Program-made: the position numbers and the translations under genes | In this document: piece after piece, positions 28,001-36,979 of the stretch | Layout: each line of letters starts with the position of its first letter | Numbering within the stretch: position 1 is the stretch's first letter | Assembly (NCBI GenBank): GCA_037132075.1 | Contig: JBAXPV010000001.1 | Coordinates: forward strand, 62,001-126,000 | Length of the DNA: 64,000 bases | Direction: 5' to 3' | Source: JBAXPV01 sp037132075 | GTDB lineage: Bacteria > Bacteroidota > Bacteroidia > Bacteroidales > CAIXZF01 | The notes under the pieces: generated by a model | What the model was told of the DNA's origin: nothing | Database searches by the model: none | Seen by the model: only the letters and a program-made list of their open reading frames with translations

Positions 28001-28526
28001 GAATAAATTCAACCGACATCTGCCAGATAACAATCCCGGCACTAACAGCGACATTAATCGAATGCTTTGTCCCGAATTGTGGAATCTCAATACAGGCATC
28101 GACGACATCCATTACTTCCTGGCTCACACCATCAATCTCGTTGCCAAAGACGAGTGCGATTTTTTTAAAATCCTGGCCCTTGAAATCAGCCAGCGATATG
28201 CTGCCTTCTGCCTGCTCAATGGCAATGATTGCATACCCTTCTGTCTTCAGAAAATGAACCGCTTCCATGGTATGTTCAAAATACTTCCAGGCAACAGCAT
28301 CTTCTGAGCCTAAGGCTGTCCGGTGAATTTCACGATGTGGTGGCGTGGCAGAAATCCCGCACAAAATGATTCCGGCCAAACCAAAAGCATCGGTTGTCCT
28401 GAAAATAGAACCAATGTTCTGCAGGCTTCGGACATTATCGAGTATCACCCACACCGGTAACTTCTCTGCCAGGGCAAACTCCTCCGGACTGAGACGACCC
28501 AACTCACTATTTTGTAATTTCCTCAT
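27978..28526 (-). CDS. SpoU/TrmH family RNA 2'-O-methyltransferase
   Basis: This 182-residue SPOUT-class methyltransferase has motif 1 ILDNVRSLQNIGSIFRTTDAFG (about 32-53, split by the NxGxxxR signature), motif 2 LVFGNEIDGVSQ and motif 3 IPQFGTKHSINVAVSAGI near the C-terminus, all complete. It should transfer methyl from S-adenosylmethionine to a ribose 2'-OH in tRNA or rRNA; the target base cannot be assigned. The last residues are encoded within a short-repeat tract, so the C-terminus may vary between strains. It is divergent from mutS. Confidence 0.88.
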   Translation of the reverse strand: MRKLQNSELGRLSPEEFALAEKLPVWVILDNVRSLQNIGSIFRTTDAFGLAGIILCGISATPPHREIHRTALGSEDAVAWKYFEHTMEAVHFLKTEGYAIIAIEQAEGSISLADFKGQDFKKIALVFGNEIDGVSQEVMDVVDACIEIPQFGTKHSINVAVSAGIVIWQMSVEFIRLKAEGY

Positions 28527-28548
28527 TTCTTGATTTAAAATTTAGCTG

Positions 28549-28556
28549 CAAAGATA
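28549..28556 (-). promoter_or_regulatory. -7 promoter element for SpoU gene
   Basis: TATCTTTG on the minus strand, 23 bp upstream of the methyltransferase start; matches TAnnTTTG. No clear TTG upstream. Confidence 0.45.
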
Positions 28557-28712
28557 ATTAAGGAGGGATATTTAAACATATATTTCATATTTATATTTTT
28601 GAAGACTCACCGTGGAGGCACGGAGGCGCCGAGTCTTAATCCTTAAATTGAACTGTTAATAAATTGGATAAGAAAAATCAAGAATTTCGAACGGAGTCCC
28701 TAATTTTGTTTT

Positions 28713-31352
28713 ATGGCGAAAAATGAAGAAGTGAATAGCAAAGGCGTCGTCGAAACCCCTTTGATGAAACAGTATTTTACCATCAAGGCCAAATACCCTG
28801 ATGCCATCCTCTTGTTTAGAGTCGGTGACTTTTATGAAACCTTCGGTGAAGATGCCATCCGCGCCTCACAGATCCTTGGCATCGTCCTCACCCGCCGGGC
28901 CAATGGTGCCGCTACCTACGTCGAACTTGCAGGATTTCCGCACCATTCCATCGACACCTACCTTCCGAAACTCGTCAGGGCCGGGCACAGAGTCGCCATC
29001 TGTGATCAACTCGAAGATCCGAAACTCACCAAAACGATCGTTAAAAGAGGCGTGACCGAACTCGTCACTCCCGGGGTTTCCTACAACGATAAAGTCCTCG
29101 ACCACAAACAAAATAATTTCCTCGCTGGAATCCACTTCCAGCCAAAACACTCCGGAGTCGCCTTTCTCGACATCTCCACGGGTGAATTTTTTCTCGCTGA
29201 AGGCAGCAACGACTATATCGACAAGCTTCTCCAGACCTTTCAGCCCAGCGAAGTCATCGTTCAAAAAAACAAAAGACAGGAATTCTTCGAGGTTTTTGGG
29301 AATAAATTCTACACCAACACTTTCGATGACTGGGTCTTTAGTGAAGATTTCAGCCGTGAGATTCTCCTGAAACACTTTGGAACAACGTCCCTGAAAGGAT
29401 TCGGTGTCGACAGCCTTAAGCTGGGCGTCATTGCCGCCGGGTCCTGCCTGCATTACCTGGCAGAAACCCAGCACGACAGGGTCGGCCATATCTGCAAAAT
29501 CTCGAGGATCGAAGAAGAGCATTATGTCTGGCTCGACCGTTTCACCATTCGCAACCTGGAACTGCTGAATTCGCCCAACGAAAACGCCAGAACCCTCATC
29601 CAGGTGCTTGATCAGACCATTACCCCCATGGGTTCACGACTGCTCAGGCGATGGATCGTCCTTCCGCTCAAAGATATTCAACCCATTGAAGACCGACTGG
29701 AAATCGTGAGCCATTTCCTTGCCCAAGCAGAACTGAAAGAGACCCTGATCAAAAACCTCAAGGTGATGGGCGATCTTGAAAGATTGATCTCCAAAGTTGC
29801 TGTCGGACGGGTAAGTCCCAGGGAATTGCTGCAACTGAAACGCGCGCTGGAGGCTGTTGATCCTATCCGGACCGTTTGCCTCGAATCACAGAATGGCAGT
29901 CTGGAAAAGATAGGAGAACAGCTGAATCCCTGTAGCCTCATCACACAAAAGCTTGGCAAAGAACTCCAGGAAGATCCGCCGAATATGGTCAACAAAGGGA
30001 ATGTCATCGCCAGCGGTGTCGATCCCGATCTCGATGAGCTTCGCGGACTCGCCTATTCCGGAAAAGATTTTTTGCAACAGATACAGGTCCGGGAAATCGA
30101 ACGAACGGGTATCAGCTCCCTGAAAATCAACTACAACAACGTCTTTGGCTATTACCTTGAAGTCACCAATTCCCATAAGGATAAAGTCCCGCCCGAATGG
30201 CACCGCAAACAAACGCTGGTGAATTGCGAGCGCTATATCACCGATGAACTGAAAGATTACGAAGAAAAGATCCTGGGCGCAGAAGAGAAGATACTGGCCC
30301 TGGAAACCCGTCTCTTCAATGACCTGGTATTGGCAATGTCCGACTATATCCAGCCCGTACAACTCAACGCCAGCCTGCTGGCCCGCATTGATGTGCTGCT
30401 GTCCTTCGCCTTCATCGCGGAAAAGAACAATTATGTCAGACCTCAGATCAATGACAGCCTGCAACTCGACATCAGCAACGGCAGGCATCCCGTGATTGAG
30501 AAGCAACTCCCGCCGGGAGAAACTTATATTTCCAATGATGTCTTCACCGACAGCAACGACCAGCAAATCCTGATCATCACCGGGCCAAATATGTCGGGGA
30601 AGTCAGCCTTTTTACGACAGACAGCCCTCATTGTTCTGATGGCCCAGATGGGAAGTTTTGTGCCGGCATCAGCGGCAAAGATCGGTGTGGTGGATAAAAT
30701 CTTCACCCGGGTAGGCGCTTCGGATAACATCACGTCCGGCGAATCTACCTTTATGGTTGAGATGAACGAGACTGCGAGCATCCTCAACAACATCTCCAGT
30801 CGTTCTCTCATCCTCCTCGACGAGATCGGGCGCGGTACCAGCACCTATGATGGCATCTCCATCGCATGGGCTATTGCAGAGTTTTTACACGAACACCCGA
30901 TATACCGTCCGAAAGTATTGTTCGCCACTCATTACCACGAACTGAACGAGATGGCTGCCACCATGCTCCGGATCAGGAACTTTCATGTCAGTGTAAAAGA
31001 AATTGGCAACAAGGTCCTGTTCCTCCGCAAATTACAACCAGGTGGGACCGAACACAGCTTCGGTATTCATGTTGCCCGCATGGCCGGGATGCCGCAAACA
31101 GTGCTGGAAAGAGCGACTGACATCCTCAAAACCCTTGAAAAGACCCATGCCAGCGAAGAACTGGCCCCCAAAAGCAAGAGCAGGCAAAGGGTATCGAAAG
31201 CGATTGACCAGTTTCAGCTGAGTTTCATCCAGCTAAACGATCCTTTACTCGAAGAACTCAAAGATACCATCCTGAAAACCGACATCGACACCCTTACTCC
31301 TGTTGAGGCGCTGATGAAGCTGAATTCGATTAAGAAGATGCTGGGGGGGTGA
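28713..31352 (+). CDS. mutS: DNA mismatch repair protein MutS
   Basis: This 879-residue mismatch-recognition ATPase is complete. The N-terminal mismatch-binding domain carries the F-x-E motif ([12 protein letters not shown], about residue 35-48). Connector, lever/clamp and ATPase domains follow in order, with Walker [14 protein letters not shown] (about 628), Walker [17 protein letters not shown] (about 705) and ATHYHEL (about 735). The C-terminal end contains the dimerisation helices. It binds mismatches and recruits MutL. G-rich tandem repeats begin right after its TGA stop. No mutL is in the window. Confidence 0.97.
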   Translation: MAKNEEVNSKGVVETPLMKQYFTIKAKYPDAILLFRVGDFYETFGEDAIRASQILGIVLTRRANGAATYVELAGFPHHSIDTYLPKLVRAGHRVAICDQLEDPKLTKTIVKRGVTELVTPGVSYNDKVLDHKQNNFLAGIHFQPKHSGVAFLDISTGEFFLAEGSNDYIDKLLQTFQPSEVIVQKNKRQEFFEVFGNKFYTNTFDDWVFSEDFSREILLKHFGTTSLKGFGVDSLKLGVIAAGSCLHYLAETQHDRVGHICKISRIEEEHYVWLDRFTIRNLELLNSPNENARTLIQVLDQTITPMGSRLLRRWIVLPLKDIQPIEDRLEIVSHFLAQAELKETLIKNLKVMGDLERLISKVAVGRVSPRELLQLKRALEAVDPIRTVCLESQNGSLEKIGEQLNPCSLITQKLGKELQEDPPNMVNKGNVIASGVDPDLDELRGLAYSGKDFLQQIQVREIERTGISSLKINYNNVFGYYLEVTNSHKDKVPPEWHRKQTLVNCERYITDELKDYEEKILGAEEKILALETRLFNDLVLAMSDYIQPVQLNASLLARIDVLLSFAFIAEKNNYVRPQINDSLQLDISNGRHPVIEKQLPPGETYISNDVFTDSNDQQILIITGPNMSGKSAFLRQTALIVLMAQMGSFVPASAAKIGVVDKIFTRVGASDNITSGESTFMVEMNETASILNNISSRSLILLDEIGRGTSTYDGISIAWAIAEFLHEHPIYRPKVLFATHYHELNEMAATMLRIRNFHVSVKEIGNKVLFLRKLQPGGTEHSFGIHVARMAGMPQTVLERATDILKTLEKTHASEELAPKSKSRQRVSKAIDQFQLSFIQLNDPLLEELKDTILKTDIDTLTPVEALMKLNSIKKMLGG

Positions 31353-31440
31353 CGACTGGGCGATGGGGCGATGGGGCGATGGGGCGACTTGGCGACTGGG
31401 CGATGGGGCGACCGGGCGATGGGGCGACTGGGCGATGGGG
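31349..31440. repeat. GGGCGATG/GGGCGACT tandem repeat
   Basis: About ten tandem 8-9 bp units of GGGCGA(T/C)G or GGCGACTG begin at the mutS stop. The many GGGG runs make a G-quadruplex possible on the plus strand. Confidence 0.75.
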
Positions 31441-31465
31441 TAATTTAGGCTTTAGGCGCAGCTTC

Positions 31466-31499
31466 GCCAAGTCGCCAAGTCGCCAAGTCGCCAAGTCGA
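31466..31499. repeat. CGCCAAGT tandem repeat
   Basis: Four 8-bp units of CGCCAAGT. They are the inverted complement of the ACTTGGCG unit inside the upstream G-rich array, so the two arrays could pair. Confidence 0.7.
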
Positions 31500-31517
31500 A
31501 TTTTTTCCTAAAAAAAT

Positions 31518-31547
31518 TTGTCCGTTTCAAAAAAACTTCTACCTTTG
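31518..31547 (+). promoter_or_regulatory. Bacteroidota-type promoter for tRNA genes
   Basis: TTG at 31518-31520, 19-bp spacer and TACCTTTG at 31540-31547, an exact consensus match. Transcription would start a few bases before tRNA-Gly. Confidence 0.75.
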
Positions 31548-31558
31548 CCCCTCGAATT

Positions 31559-31631
31559 GCGGAAGTAGCTCAGTTGGTAGAGCATAACCTTGCCAAGGTT
31601 AGGGTCGTCGGTTCGAGTCCGATTTTCCGCT
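31559..31631 (+). tRNA. tRNA-Gly (GCC anticodon)
   Basis: A 73-nt cloverleaf. Acceptor stem GCGGAAG pairs with TTTCCGC (one G-U pair). The D arm contains AGCTCAGTTGGTAGAGC, the anticodon arm CCTTGCCAAGG reads GCC, and the T arm is CGGTTCGAGTCCG. The CCA end is not encoded. Confidence 0.95.
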
Positions 31632-31645
31632 CAACTGAAATAAAG

Positions 31646-31672
31646 ACCTCTCCCCACCGAGAGGTTTTTTTT
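31646..31672 (+). terminator. terminator after tRNA-Gly
   Basis: Stem ACCTCT / AGAGGT with an 8-nt loop, followed by seven or more T. Confidence 0.8.
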
Positions 31673-31707
31673 CAGCAAAAAGTAATGGTGCTTCTACCTT
31701 CACCCTT

Positions 31708-31775
31708 ACTCACGTTACTCACGAAACTCACGCCTCACGTCTAACGACTAACGGCTAACGTCTCACGCCTAACGT
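31708..31775. repeat. CTCACG/CTAACG short tandem repeats
   Basis: About ten units of (C/G)T(C/A)ACG in tandem, running up to 4 bp before tRNA-Leu. No coding or hairpin potential is evident. Confidence 0.6.
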
Positions 31776-31779
31776 CCCT

Positions 31780-31863
31780 GCCCAGGTGGTGGAATTGGTA
31801 GACACGAAGGACTTAAAATCCTTTGGCCTCACGGCCGTGCCGGTTCGAGTCCGGCCCCGGGTA
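31780..31863 (+). tRNA. tRNA-Leu (UAA anticodon)
   Basis: An 84-nt cloverleaf with the long variable arm typical of leucine tRNA (GGCCTCACGGCC). The anticodon loop CTTAAAA gives anticodon UAA, and the T arm is CCGGTTCGAGTCCGG. The acceptor stem has one A-C mismatch at the fifth pair (GCCCAGG with CCCGGGT). CCA is not encoded. Confidence 0.92.
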
Positions 31864-31877
31864 CAGCATTCAAAATA

Positions 31878-31912
31878 AGAGACTTAACATTCAATATGTT
31901 AGGTCTCTTTTC
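31878..31912. terminator. hairpin terminator after tRNA-Leu
   Basis: Stem AGAGAC-x-TAACA / TGTTA-x-GTCTCT followed by TTTTCTTTT. It lies 146 bp beyond the 3' end of the NRPS-PKS operon and may also stop minus-strand transcripts, although the T-run on that side is weaker. Confidence 0.7.
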
Positions 31913-32057
31913 TTTTCCTGGGGGAACCCCAAGGGGAATTTCATCAAAACAGCGCATACTGCTATTGGAAACCGCTTTCCCTAGCTACTTCTTCCCCTCC
32001 CAGGTGGTCTAAACACTTCTTATAAAGGAATCAATCGGATGAAGCCCAGAATGCAAA

Positions 32058-32801
32058 TTATTGCAACAACCTCGCCATCGCCCCATCAAAACCTTGTTGA
32101 GCCGGGAAAGCAATGCTTAAAATTCCTTGGGGAAGGCTTATGGAAAGGCATGTTAAAACAGAAAGCTCTTTAAACCGGCAGCGACGAATGGTGTAAGGTT
32201 CTATGCTTATTGTTTCTACCAAATCAATTTCATACCAGGCAGTCGAAACCCGGAACCCGAGACCAATGGCTTTCCCGGCAGCCTCTTTTGCTGTCCAGAG
32301 GATGTGTAGAAACTCAAGAGAATTACCGGATTCCTTACAAAGCTTCTTCTCCTGATCGCTTAATATTGACGGGATAATCGATTGATTATTCTCATTGATG
32401 GTTTCCAGATCGATGCCCATCGGAACCGACAGGGGAAAACACAAACCGGCAACCGACTGCTCATTGTGTGCAATTGATACGCCGTAAGGATTTATGAAGT
32501 TTTTTATATATGGCGCACCAAGACAGCCTGTTGAAATCAGGTGACCTGTAGGAGAAATGGCAGGAAAGACTTGTTTTAACGCCATCTTCGCTGCAATTCT
32601 TCCCTGCAGAAATGACCTCCTGCGGATATCAGAAGCATAGGCATTACCAATGATAATTTCTTCAGGGTGAAGCAGCGCCCCGGATTTTTCCCGAAGCTGG
32701 TCTTCATTGAAAACGGAGAAAAAAACAAGTCCGGCGGAAAACGCCTCATGTTCAATGGTGAAATGGGCAGATGACTGAAATATTTCTTTGGTGTTTTCCA
32801 T
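32058..32801 (-). CDS. 4'-phosphopantetheinyl transferase, Sfp-type
   Basis: This enzyme of about 247 residues attaches the phosphopantetheine arm of CoA to carrier-protein serines. The Sfp/Gsp motifs are present: PMGIDLETI (Mg-binding Asp), and FLHILWTAKEAAGKAIGLG with the W-x-x-K-E-A-x-x-K core. I start it at ATG 32801, which is preceded by a good Shine-Dalgarno (AGGGAG); a frame reaching 32849 overlaps the NRPS gene. It is the last gene of the NRPS-PKS operon, 20 bp after the terminal NRPS gene, and presumably activates the five carrier domains... the four carrier domains visible in the operon (two PCPs, one ACP, one PCP). Confidence 0.92.
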   Translation of the reverse strand: MENTKEIFQSSAHFTIEHEAFSAGLVFFSVFNEDQLREKSGALLHPEEIIIGNAYASDIRRRSFLQGRIAAKMALKQVFPAISPTGHLISTGCLGAPYIKNFINPYGVSIAHNEQSVAGLCFPLSVPMGIDLETINENNQSIIPSILSDQEKKLCKESGNSLEFLHILWTAKEAAGKAIGLGFRVSTAWYEIDLVETISIEPYTIRRCRFKELSVLTCLSISLPQGILSIAFPAQQGFDGAMARLLQ

Positions 32802-32821
32802 AAAAGCTCCCTGGCATTTCT

Positions 32822-35800
32822 TTAATTTGATGCTCCGGATTCTACCCATTTCATCAGGGCAAGAGCCAGGTTTTTAACATGAGGTTGCGCCATAATACTA
32901 ACATGATTGCCAGGGATATTTTCAATGGTAAAATTACCTTCAATAAGTCTTTCCCAGCCGAGGTCTGCAGTCCGAATTGCCATTGGAAGCTGATTGTCAA
33001 ACATTGGTAATGAATCATCAGCCCTGATCAGCATCGTCTTCCCTTCATAGGTACCCGGTCGACAGCGGGAAGTGATCTCATTATGATGGATCATCAATTC
33101 TAAATATCCGTGAAAATCCTGAAGACTTATATCAGGCGGCACCAGGTTAACTGATTTAAAAGCGGTGAGAAAAACCTCAGATTGGATTTCACTGCTTTTA
33201 CCCCGCAGACTGGCGTCGGTGATTCCAAGGGGATGCCCGGCAAGATGTTCCACTTTCCCTGCAAAAGCAAGCATTCTGTCAACATTGTCAATGGGTGTTC
33301 TTTCCGTTTCGATGGATTCTTCAACAGGAGCCAGCTGGTCGATGATCATCAGGCGCGGGCATTTCCCTGATTGCGCTTTTACCTGCCTGGCCATCTCAAA
33401 TGCGATTAAGGCTCCCATCGACCATCCTGCAAAAATCACATCTTCTGTATTTTCGGGGAGCTGGATCTCATCAAGATAATACCTTGCGATATCGCTGACC
33501 GTATCCACCTTTTTGTTGTTTAATCCCATCGACTGAAGCCCGTAAACATCAAAGTCATGTCCCATTTCCTTTGCCAGCTCGAAATAGCACAACACGTTTC
33601 CCCCGGCAGGATGCACGAGGTATAAGTGTTTCTTGCCCGCCCCCATCCGTATAGGAACCAGCGAGTTTGTCATCCGGATGCCATTCGATTTTCGGATAAG
33701 TTCTGCCAGTGACATCACGTTTCCCCGCTGAAACAAAGTCGCCAAAGGTAGGGGTATCCTGAAAACCTTGTCGATGGCGGCAAACAACTGAATGGCCAAC
33801 AATGAATGCCCTCCTGAGTCAAAAAAATTGTCTTCGATGCCCAAATCTTCCTGGTTCAGTATCTCCTTGAAAATGTTAAGCAGCATTAGTTCAGTCAAAT
33901 CGCGGGGTGCTGTGAGCATTTTGCTTTTTGTCCCCTGCCTCTTCAGCAATAGTCGTAATTCCTTTAAATCCACCTTGCCGTTTGATGTCAGCGGGAAATG
34001 ATCTGCAACAATGAATTTCGAAGGGATCATATAGGTTGGAACATAATATGAAAGCCATTGCCTGATAGCCTGTTCGTCAAAATCAGAACCTTGCCTGATC
34101 ACAATGGCAGCTTCCACGAAATTAATTGAGGCATGATCTTCCGGAACTATTACAAGCGATTGTTCAATGGAAGGATGACGGTTGAGTGTATTTTCAATCT
34201 CAAGGATTTCAACCCGGTATCCCCGTATTTTCAGCTGGTGGTCCTTCCGCCCTAGAAATACGACTGAACCGTCTTCGTTCATCTTTCCAAGGTCGCCGGT
34301 GAAATAAATCCGTTCCTCCGGGTAAAAGGGATTGACAGCAAATTTTTCAGCAGTCATCTCAGGCTGGTTCAGGTATCCCTCAGCGATATTCTTCCCGCTG
34401 AGAATGATTTCTCCGGGAATACCTTTCGGAACGAGTTTAAAGTTGTTATCAACAATAAAAACAGAGGTATTATCCAAAGGCAATCCTATTGGGAAGCCTG
34501 ATGATCCGGCCTTGGCAGAGAAATGGATTTCATTCGTCAGGGATCCAATCGTAGCTTCGGTAGGGCCATAATGGTTGATGATCCGGAGTGAAGGAGCCAG
34601 GCTTCGTACCTTGGCAACGATCTCAGCCGTACATTTTTCACCTCCCATCATCAGCAGTTTCTTTGGCAGCAATCGTTCAGCCTTTACAGTATGAAGCAAA
34701 CTCAGCAGGTGAGACGGGACAATTTTCAGGCAATCAACCGGATGCCTTTCAAACCATTCCGAAAGCTGTGTGGCATCGGTGGCATAAGGATCAGGAACAA
34801 TCACAACTTCTCCGCCATGGATTAATGGGGGAAAGATCATGGTGTTCCCAAGATCAGCGGCAATGGAAGAAATGGTCGCACAAGAATCTCCGGCAGTCAG
34901 GTTCATGCGCCTCCAGACAGATTTCGAATAATTCAGCAACTGATCGGATCCGACACAAACTCCTTTGGGGGTTCCTGTGGTACCAGAGGTGTAGATTACA
35001 TAGGCAAGGTCACCAGGACCAGGCAACTCATTTTCTGTCACACCCATGGTGAAGCGTTGATCAGCCATCATCTCACTGAATTTCAAAACAGGAATTCCGC
35101 ATGAGGCTGCAGATCCCGATAGTTCTTCAGTACTGACAATCAGTTTCAAACCAGCATCTTTTGCCATGAAATTTATCCGTGCTGCCGGGATATTATAATC
35201 CAGTGGCACATAAGCTGCACCGGCTTTAAACACCCCTAAAATCGTTAGTATAAGCGATGCCTCTCTTGGCAGGAGTATTCCAACGAAGTCATTCTTTCTG
35301 ACCCCGTTCCTGATAAGCATGTGAGCGATGTGGTCAGATGCCTTGTCGAGCTCCCGGAAGCTTATCTCCTGGCGGATGTCGCGTAGTGCCTTGAGATCCG
35401 GACTGAGCCGAACTTGTGCGTTAAATTCGCCAAGCCATGTTGTTGGCTCAGCATTCGTATTTTCAGCAAAAACAGCAGAAACGCCCTTACAGTAAGATTT
35501 CTCGATTTCCGAAAAATAGCTGAGATCGCCAATATTTTCTTCAGGGTGTGAGATCACTGAATTAAGCAGAATCTTGTAGTTATGCAGTAAGTTTTGAATC
35601 GTTTGGGGAAGAAAGATATCTGTCGGGTAGGTAACAGATAAAATCATTTCATGGTTGGCTTCCTCAATCCAGAAATTCAGGTCAAATTTGGAGTAGGAAT
35701 AATCAATGCTTTCGGGCTTCACCGTCAATCCTTTCACACTGTAAAGCGATGGAATATTCTGGTATACGAAATGAACCTGGAAGACAGGGTTTGAGCTCAG

Positions 35801-36967
35801 GTTACGATCAGGATTTACCTCTTCTATTAATTTTTCAAATGGAAGTTCCTGGCGCAGGAATGCCTGCTGGCAATACGTTTTAATTTCATTCAGATAAGAA
35901 TTCACAGAAATCTTGTCATCAATGCTGACACGGAGCGGCAAAGTATTGATAAACAATCCCAGGGTTTGATGAAACGAAGCCTGGTTGCGTCGTGCAACGG
36001 GTACCCCGATCACGATCTCCTTTTGCCCGCTGTATTTAGAGATCAGCAGTGCGAATGCGCCAAACAGCAGCTGGAACTGGGTGATATTTTCTCCCTGGCA
36101 GAATTGCCTGATGATATCAGCTTCTGCAGCATTAACAATCCTGACTTCCTTGTTTCCGCGATACGACTTAATGGCAGGCCTTTGAAAGTCAAGCGGGAGC
36201 CTGAGTGGCTCCGGAAGGTCGGCCAGCTGTGCTTTCCAAAACTCAAGTTGTAGCTTACAATCGGGTGATGCAATCCACTCCTTTTCCCATTTCACAAAAT
36301 CAACATAATGGTAGTCAGGGACTGGAAAAGGCGAAGGCTCCTTGTTTTCGAAAGCTGCATAAGTCAATGAAATTTCTTTTGCAAACAAGGCATTCGACCA
36401 GCCATCAGAAATAATATGATGTGGATTAATGAGAAGCATATATTCAAGATCGCACAAATGCAGCACCGTAAACCTCACCAAGGGAAGCTGGTCAATCGGG
36501 ATGGTAATTTTTCCATGTTCAAGCGCTTTTGACCTTACAGCGATTTCCCTTTCCCCGAGAGGTAAATGACGAAGATCTTCGTACTGCATTTCAGGCTTTC
36601 CTGTCGTATGGATTTGTTGTACCGGCTTGCCTTCTCTCAAATGAAAAGTAGTGCGAAGAATCTCGTGACGTTCCATCATCGAGCCGAGGCTCCGGACAAA
36701 AACATCCATGTCAATCGGATTCAAGGCGAACATTCGTATGGCAACAGGATTGTTATAAATCCCTTCTCCCTCTGAAAGTGTATGAAGAAACCACATTCTC
36801 TCCTGTGCCTTCGACATGGGATAGATTCCCTCATGATTCCGCTCCATCCTGACAGGTTTGCCAGGTTTCGGGGCAGAATCATCCCGGCCTTTTCTGAGCA
36901 AAGCTCTGAGCTGTTCGGGGTTTAGTCCCGCCAGTCTTTCGCTCAATGATCTTTCCGGTTTCTCCAT
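32822..36967 (-). CDS. NRPS, C-A-PCP-TE (terminating module)
   Basis: This 1381-residue final module has an N-terminal ~40-residue helical segment (SERLAGLNPEQLRALLRKG). The condensation domain (about 45-470) carries HHIISDG (about 182) at the active site. The adenylation domain (about 520-1010) has YTSGTTGTPKG (about 657), NHYGPTEATIG and the NGKVD Lys. The PCP Ser is in SGGHSLLA (about 1052). The thioesterase (about 1110-1375) has nucleophile GWSMG (about 1180), Asp in MIIDQ and His in PGNHVSI. By eye the A-domain pocket reads D-L-T-K-M-G-H-I-G-K, close to the known Asp code. The TE would release the product by hydrolysis or cyclisation. It starts 12 bp after the ER gene. Confidence 0.94.
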   Translation of the reverse strand: MEKPERSLSERLAGLNPEQLRALLRKGRDDSAPKPGKPVRMERNHEGIYPMSKAQERMWFLHTLSEGEGIYNNPVAIRMFALNPIDMDVFVRSLGSMMERHEILRTTFHLREGKPVQQIHTTGKPEMQYEDLRHLPLGEREIAVRSKALEHGKITIPIDQLPLVRFTVLHLCDLEYMLLINPHHIISDGWSNALFAKEISLTYAAFENKEPSPFPVPDYHYVDFVKWEKEWIASPDCKLQLEFWKAQLADLPEPLRLPLDFQRPAIKSYRGNKEVRIVNAAEADIIRQFCQGENITQFQLLFGAFALLISKYSGQKEIVIGVPVARRNQASFHQTLGLFINTLPLRVSIDDKISVNSYLNEIKTYCQQAFLRQELPFEKLIEEVNPDRNLSSNPVFQVHFVYQNIPSLYSVKGLTVKPESIDYSYSKFDLNFWIEEANHEMILSVTYPTDIFLPQTIQNLLHNYKILLNSVISHPEENIGDLSYFSEIEKSYCKGVSAVFAENTNAEPTTWLGEFNAQVRLSPDLKALRDIRQEISFRELDKASDHIAHMLIRNGVRKNDFVGILLPREASLILTILGVFKAGAAYVPLDYNIPAARINFMAKDAGLKLIVSTEELSGSAASCGIPVLKFSEMMADQRFTMGVTENELPGPGDLAYVIYTSGTTGTPKGVCVGSDQLLNYSKSVWRRMNLTAGDSCATISSIAADLGNTMIFPPLIHGGEVVIVPDPYATDATQLSEWFERHPVDCLKIVPSHLLSLLHTVKAERLLPKKLLMMGGEKCTAEIVAKVRSLAPSLRIINHYGPTEATIGSLTNEIHFSAKAGSSGFPIGLPLDNTSVFIVDNNFKLVPKGIPGEIILSGKNIAEGYLNQPEMTAEKFAVNPFYPEERIYFTGDLGKMNEDGSVVFLGRKDHQLKIRGYRVEILEIENTLNRHPSIEQSLVIVPEDHASINFVEAAIVIRQGSDFDEQAIRQWLSYYVPTYMIPSKFIVADHFPLTSNGKVDLKELRLLLKRQGTKSKMLTAPRDLTELMLLNIFKEILNQEDLGIEDNFFDSGGHSLLAIQLFAAIDKVFRIPLPLATLFQRGNVMSLAELIRKSNGIRMTNSLVPIRMGAGKKHLYLVHPAGGNVLCYFELAKEMGHDFDVYGLQSMGLNNKKVDTVSDIARYYLDEIQLPENTEDVIFAGWSMGALIAFEMARQVKAQSGKCPRLMIIDQLAPVEESIETERTPIDNVDRMLAFAGKVEHLAGHPLGITDASLRGKSSEIQSEVFLTAFKSVNLVPPDISLQDFHGYLELMIHHNEITSRCRPGTYEGKTMLIRADDSLPMFDNQLPMAIRTADLGWERLIEGNFTIENIPGNHVSIMAQPHVKNLALALMKWVESGASN

Positions 36968-36979
36968 TTGACTATATCA

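Noticed and set aside
28701..28708. TAATTTTG as mutS promoter
   Set aside because: It matches the -7 element but ends 4 bp before the ATG, would give a leaderless mRNA, and has no TTG at the right distance.
31349..31744. Plus- and minus-strand ORFs across tandem repeats and tRNA-Gly
   Set aside because: Repetitive RWGDGAM-type protein, produced by the short repeats and overlapping a tRNA; not a gene.
31349..31775. Possible CRISPR array
   Set aside because: The units are 5-9 bp without unique spacers and no cas genes are present.
31912..32057. Dedicated terminator of the NRPS-PKS operon
   Set aside because: Only short GGGGAACCCC palindromes without T-runs are seen; the hairpin at 31878-31912 is the nearest candidate.
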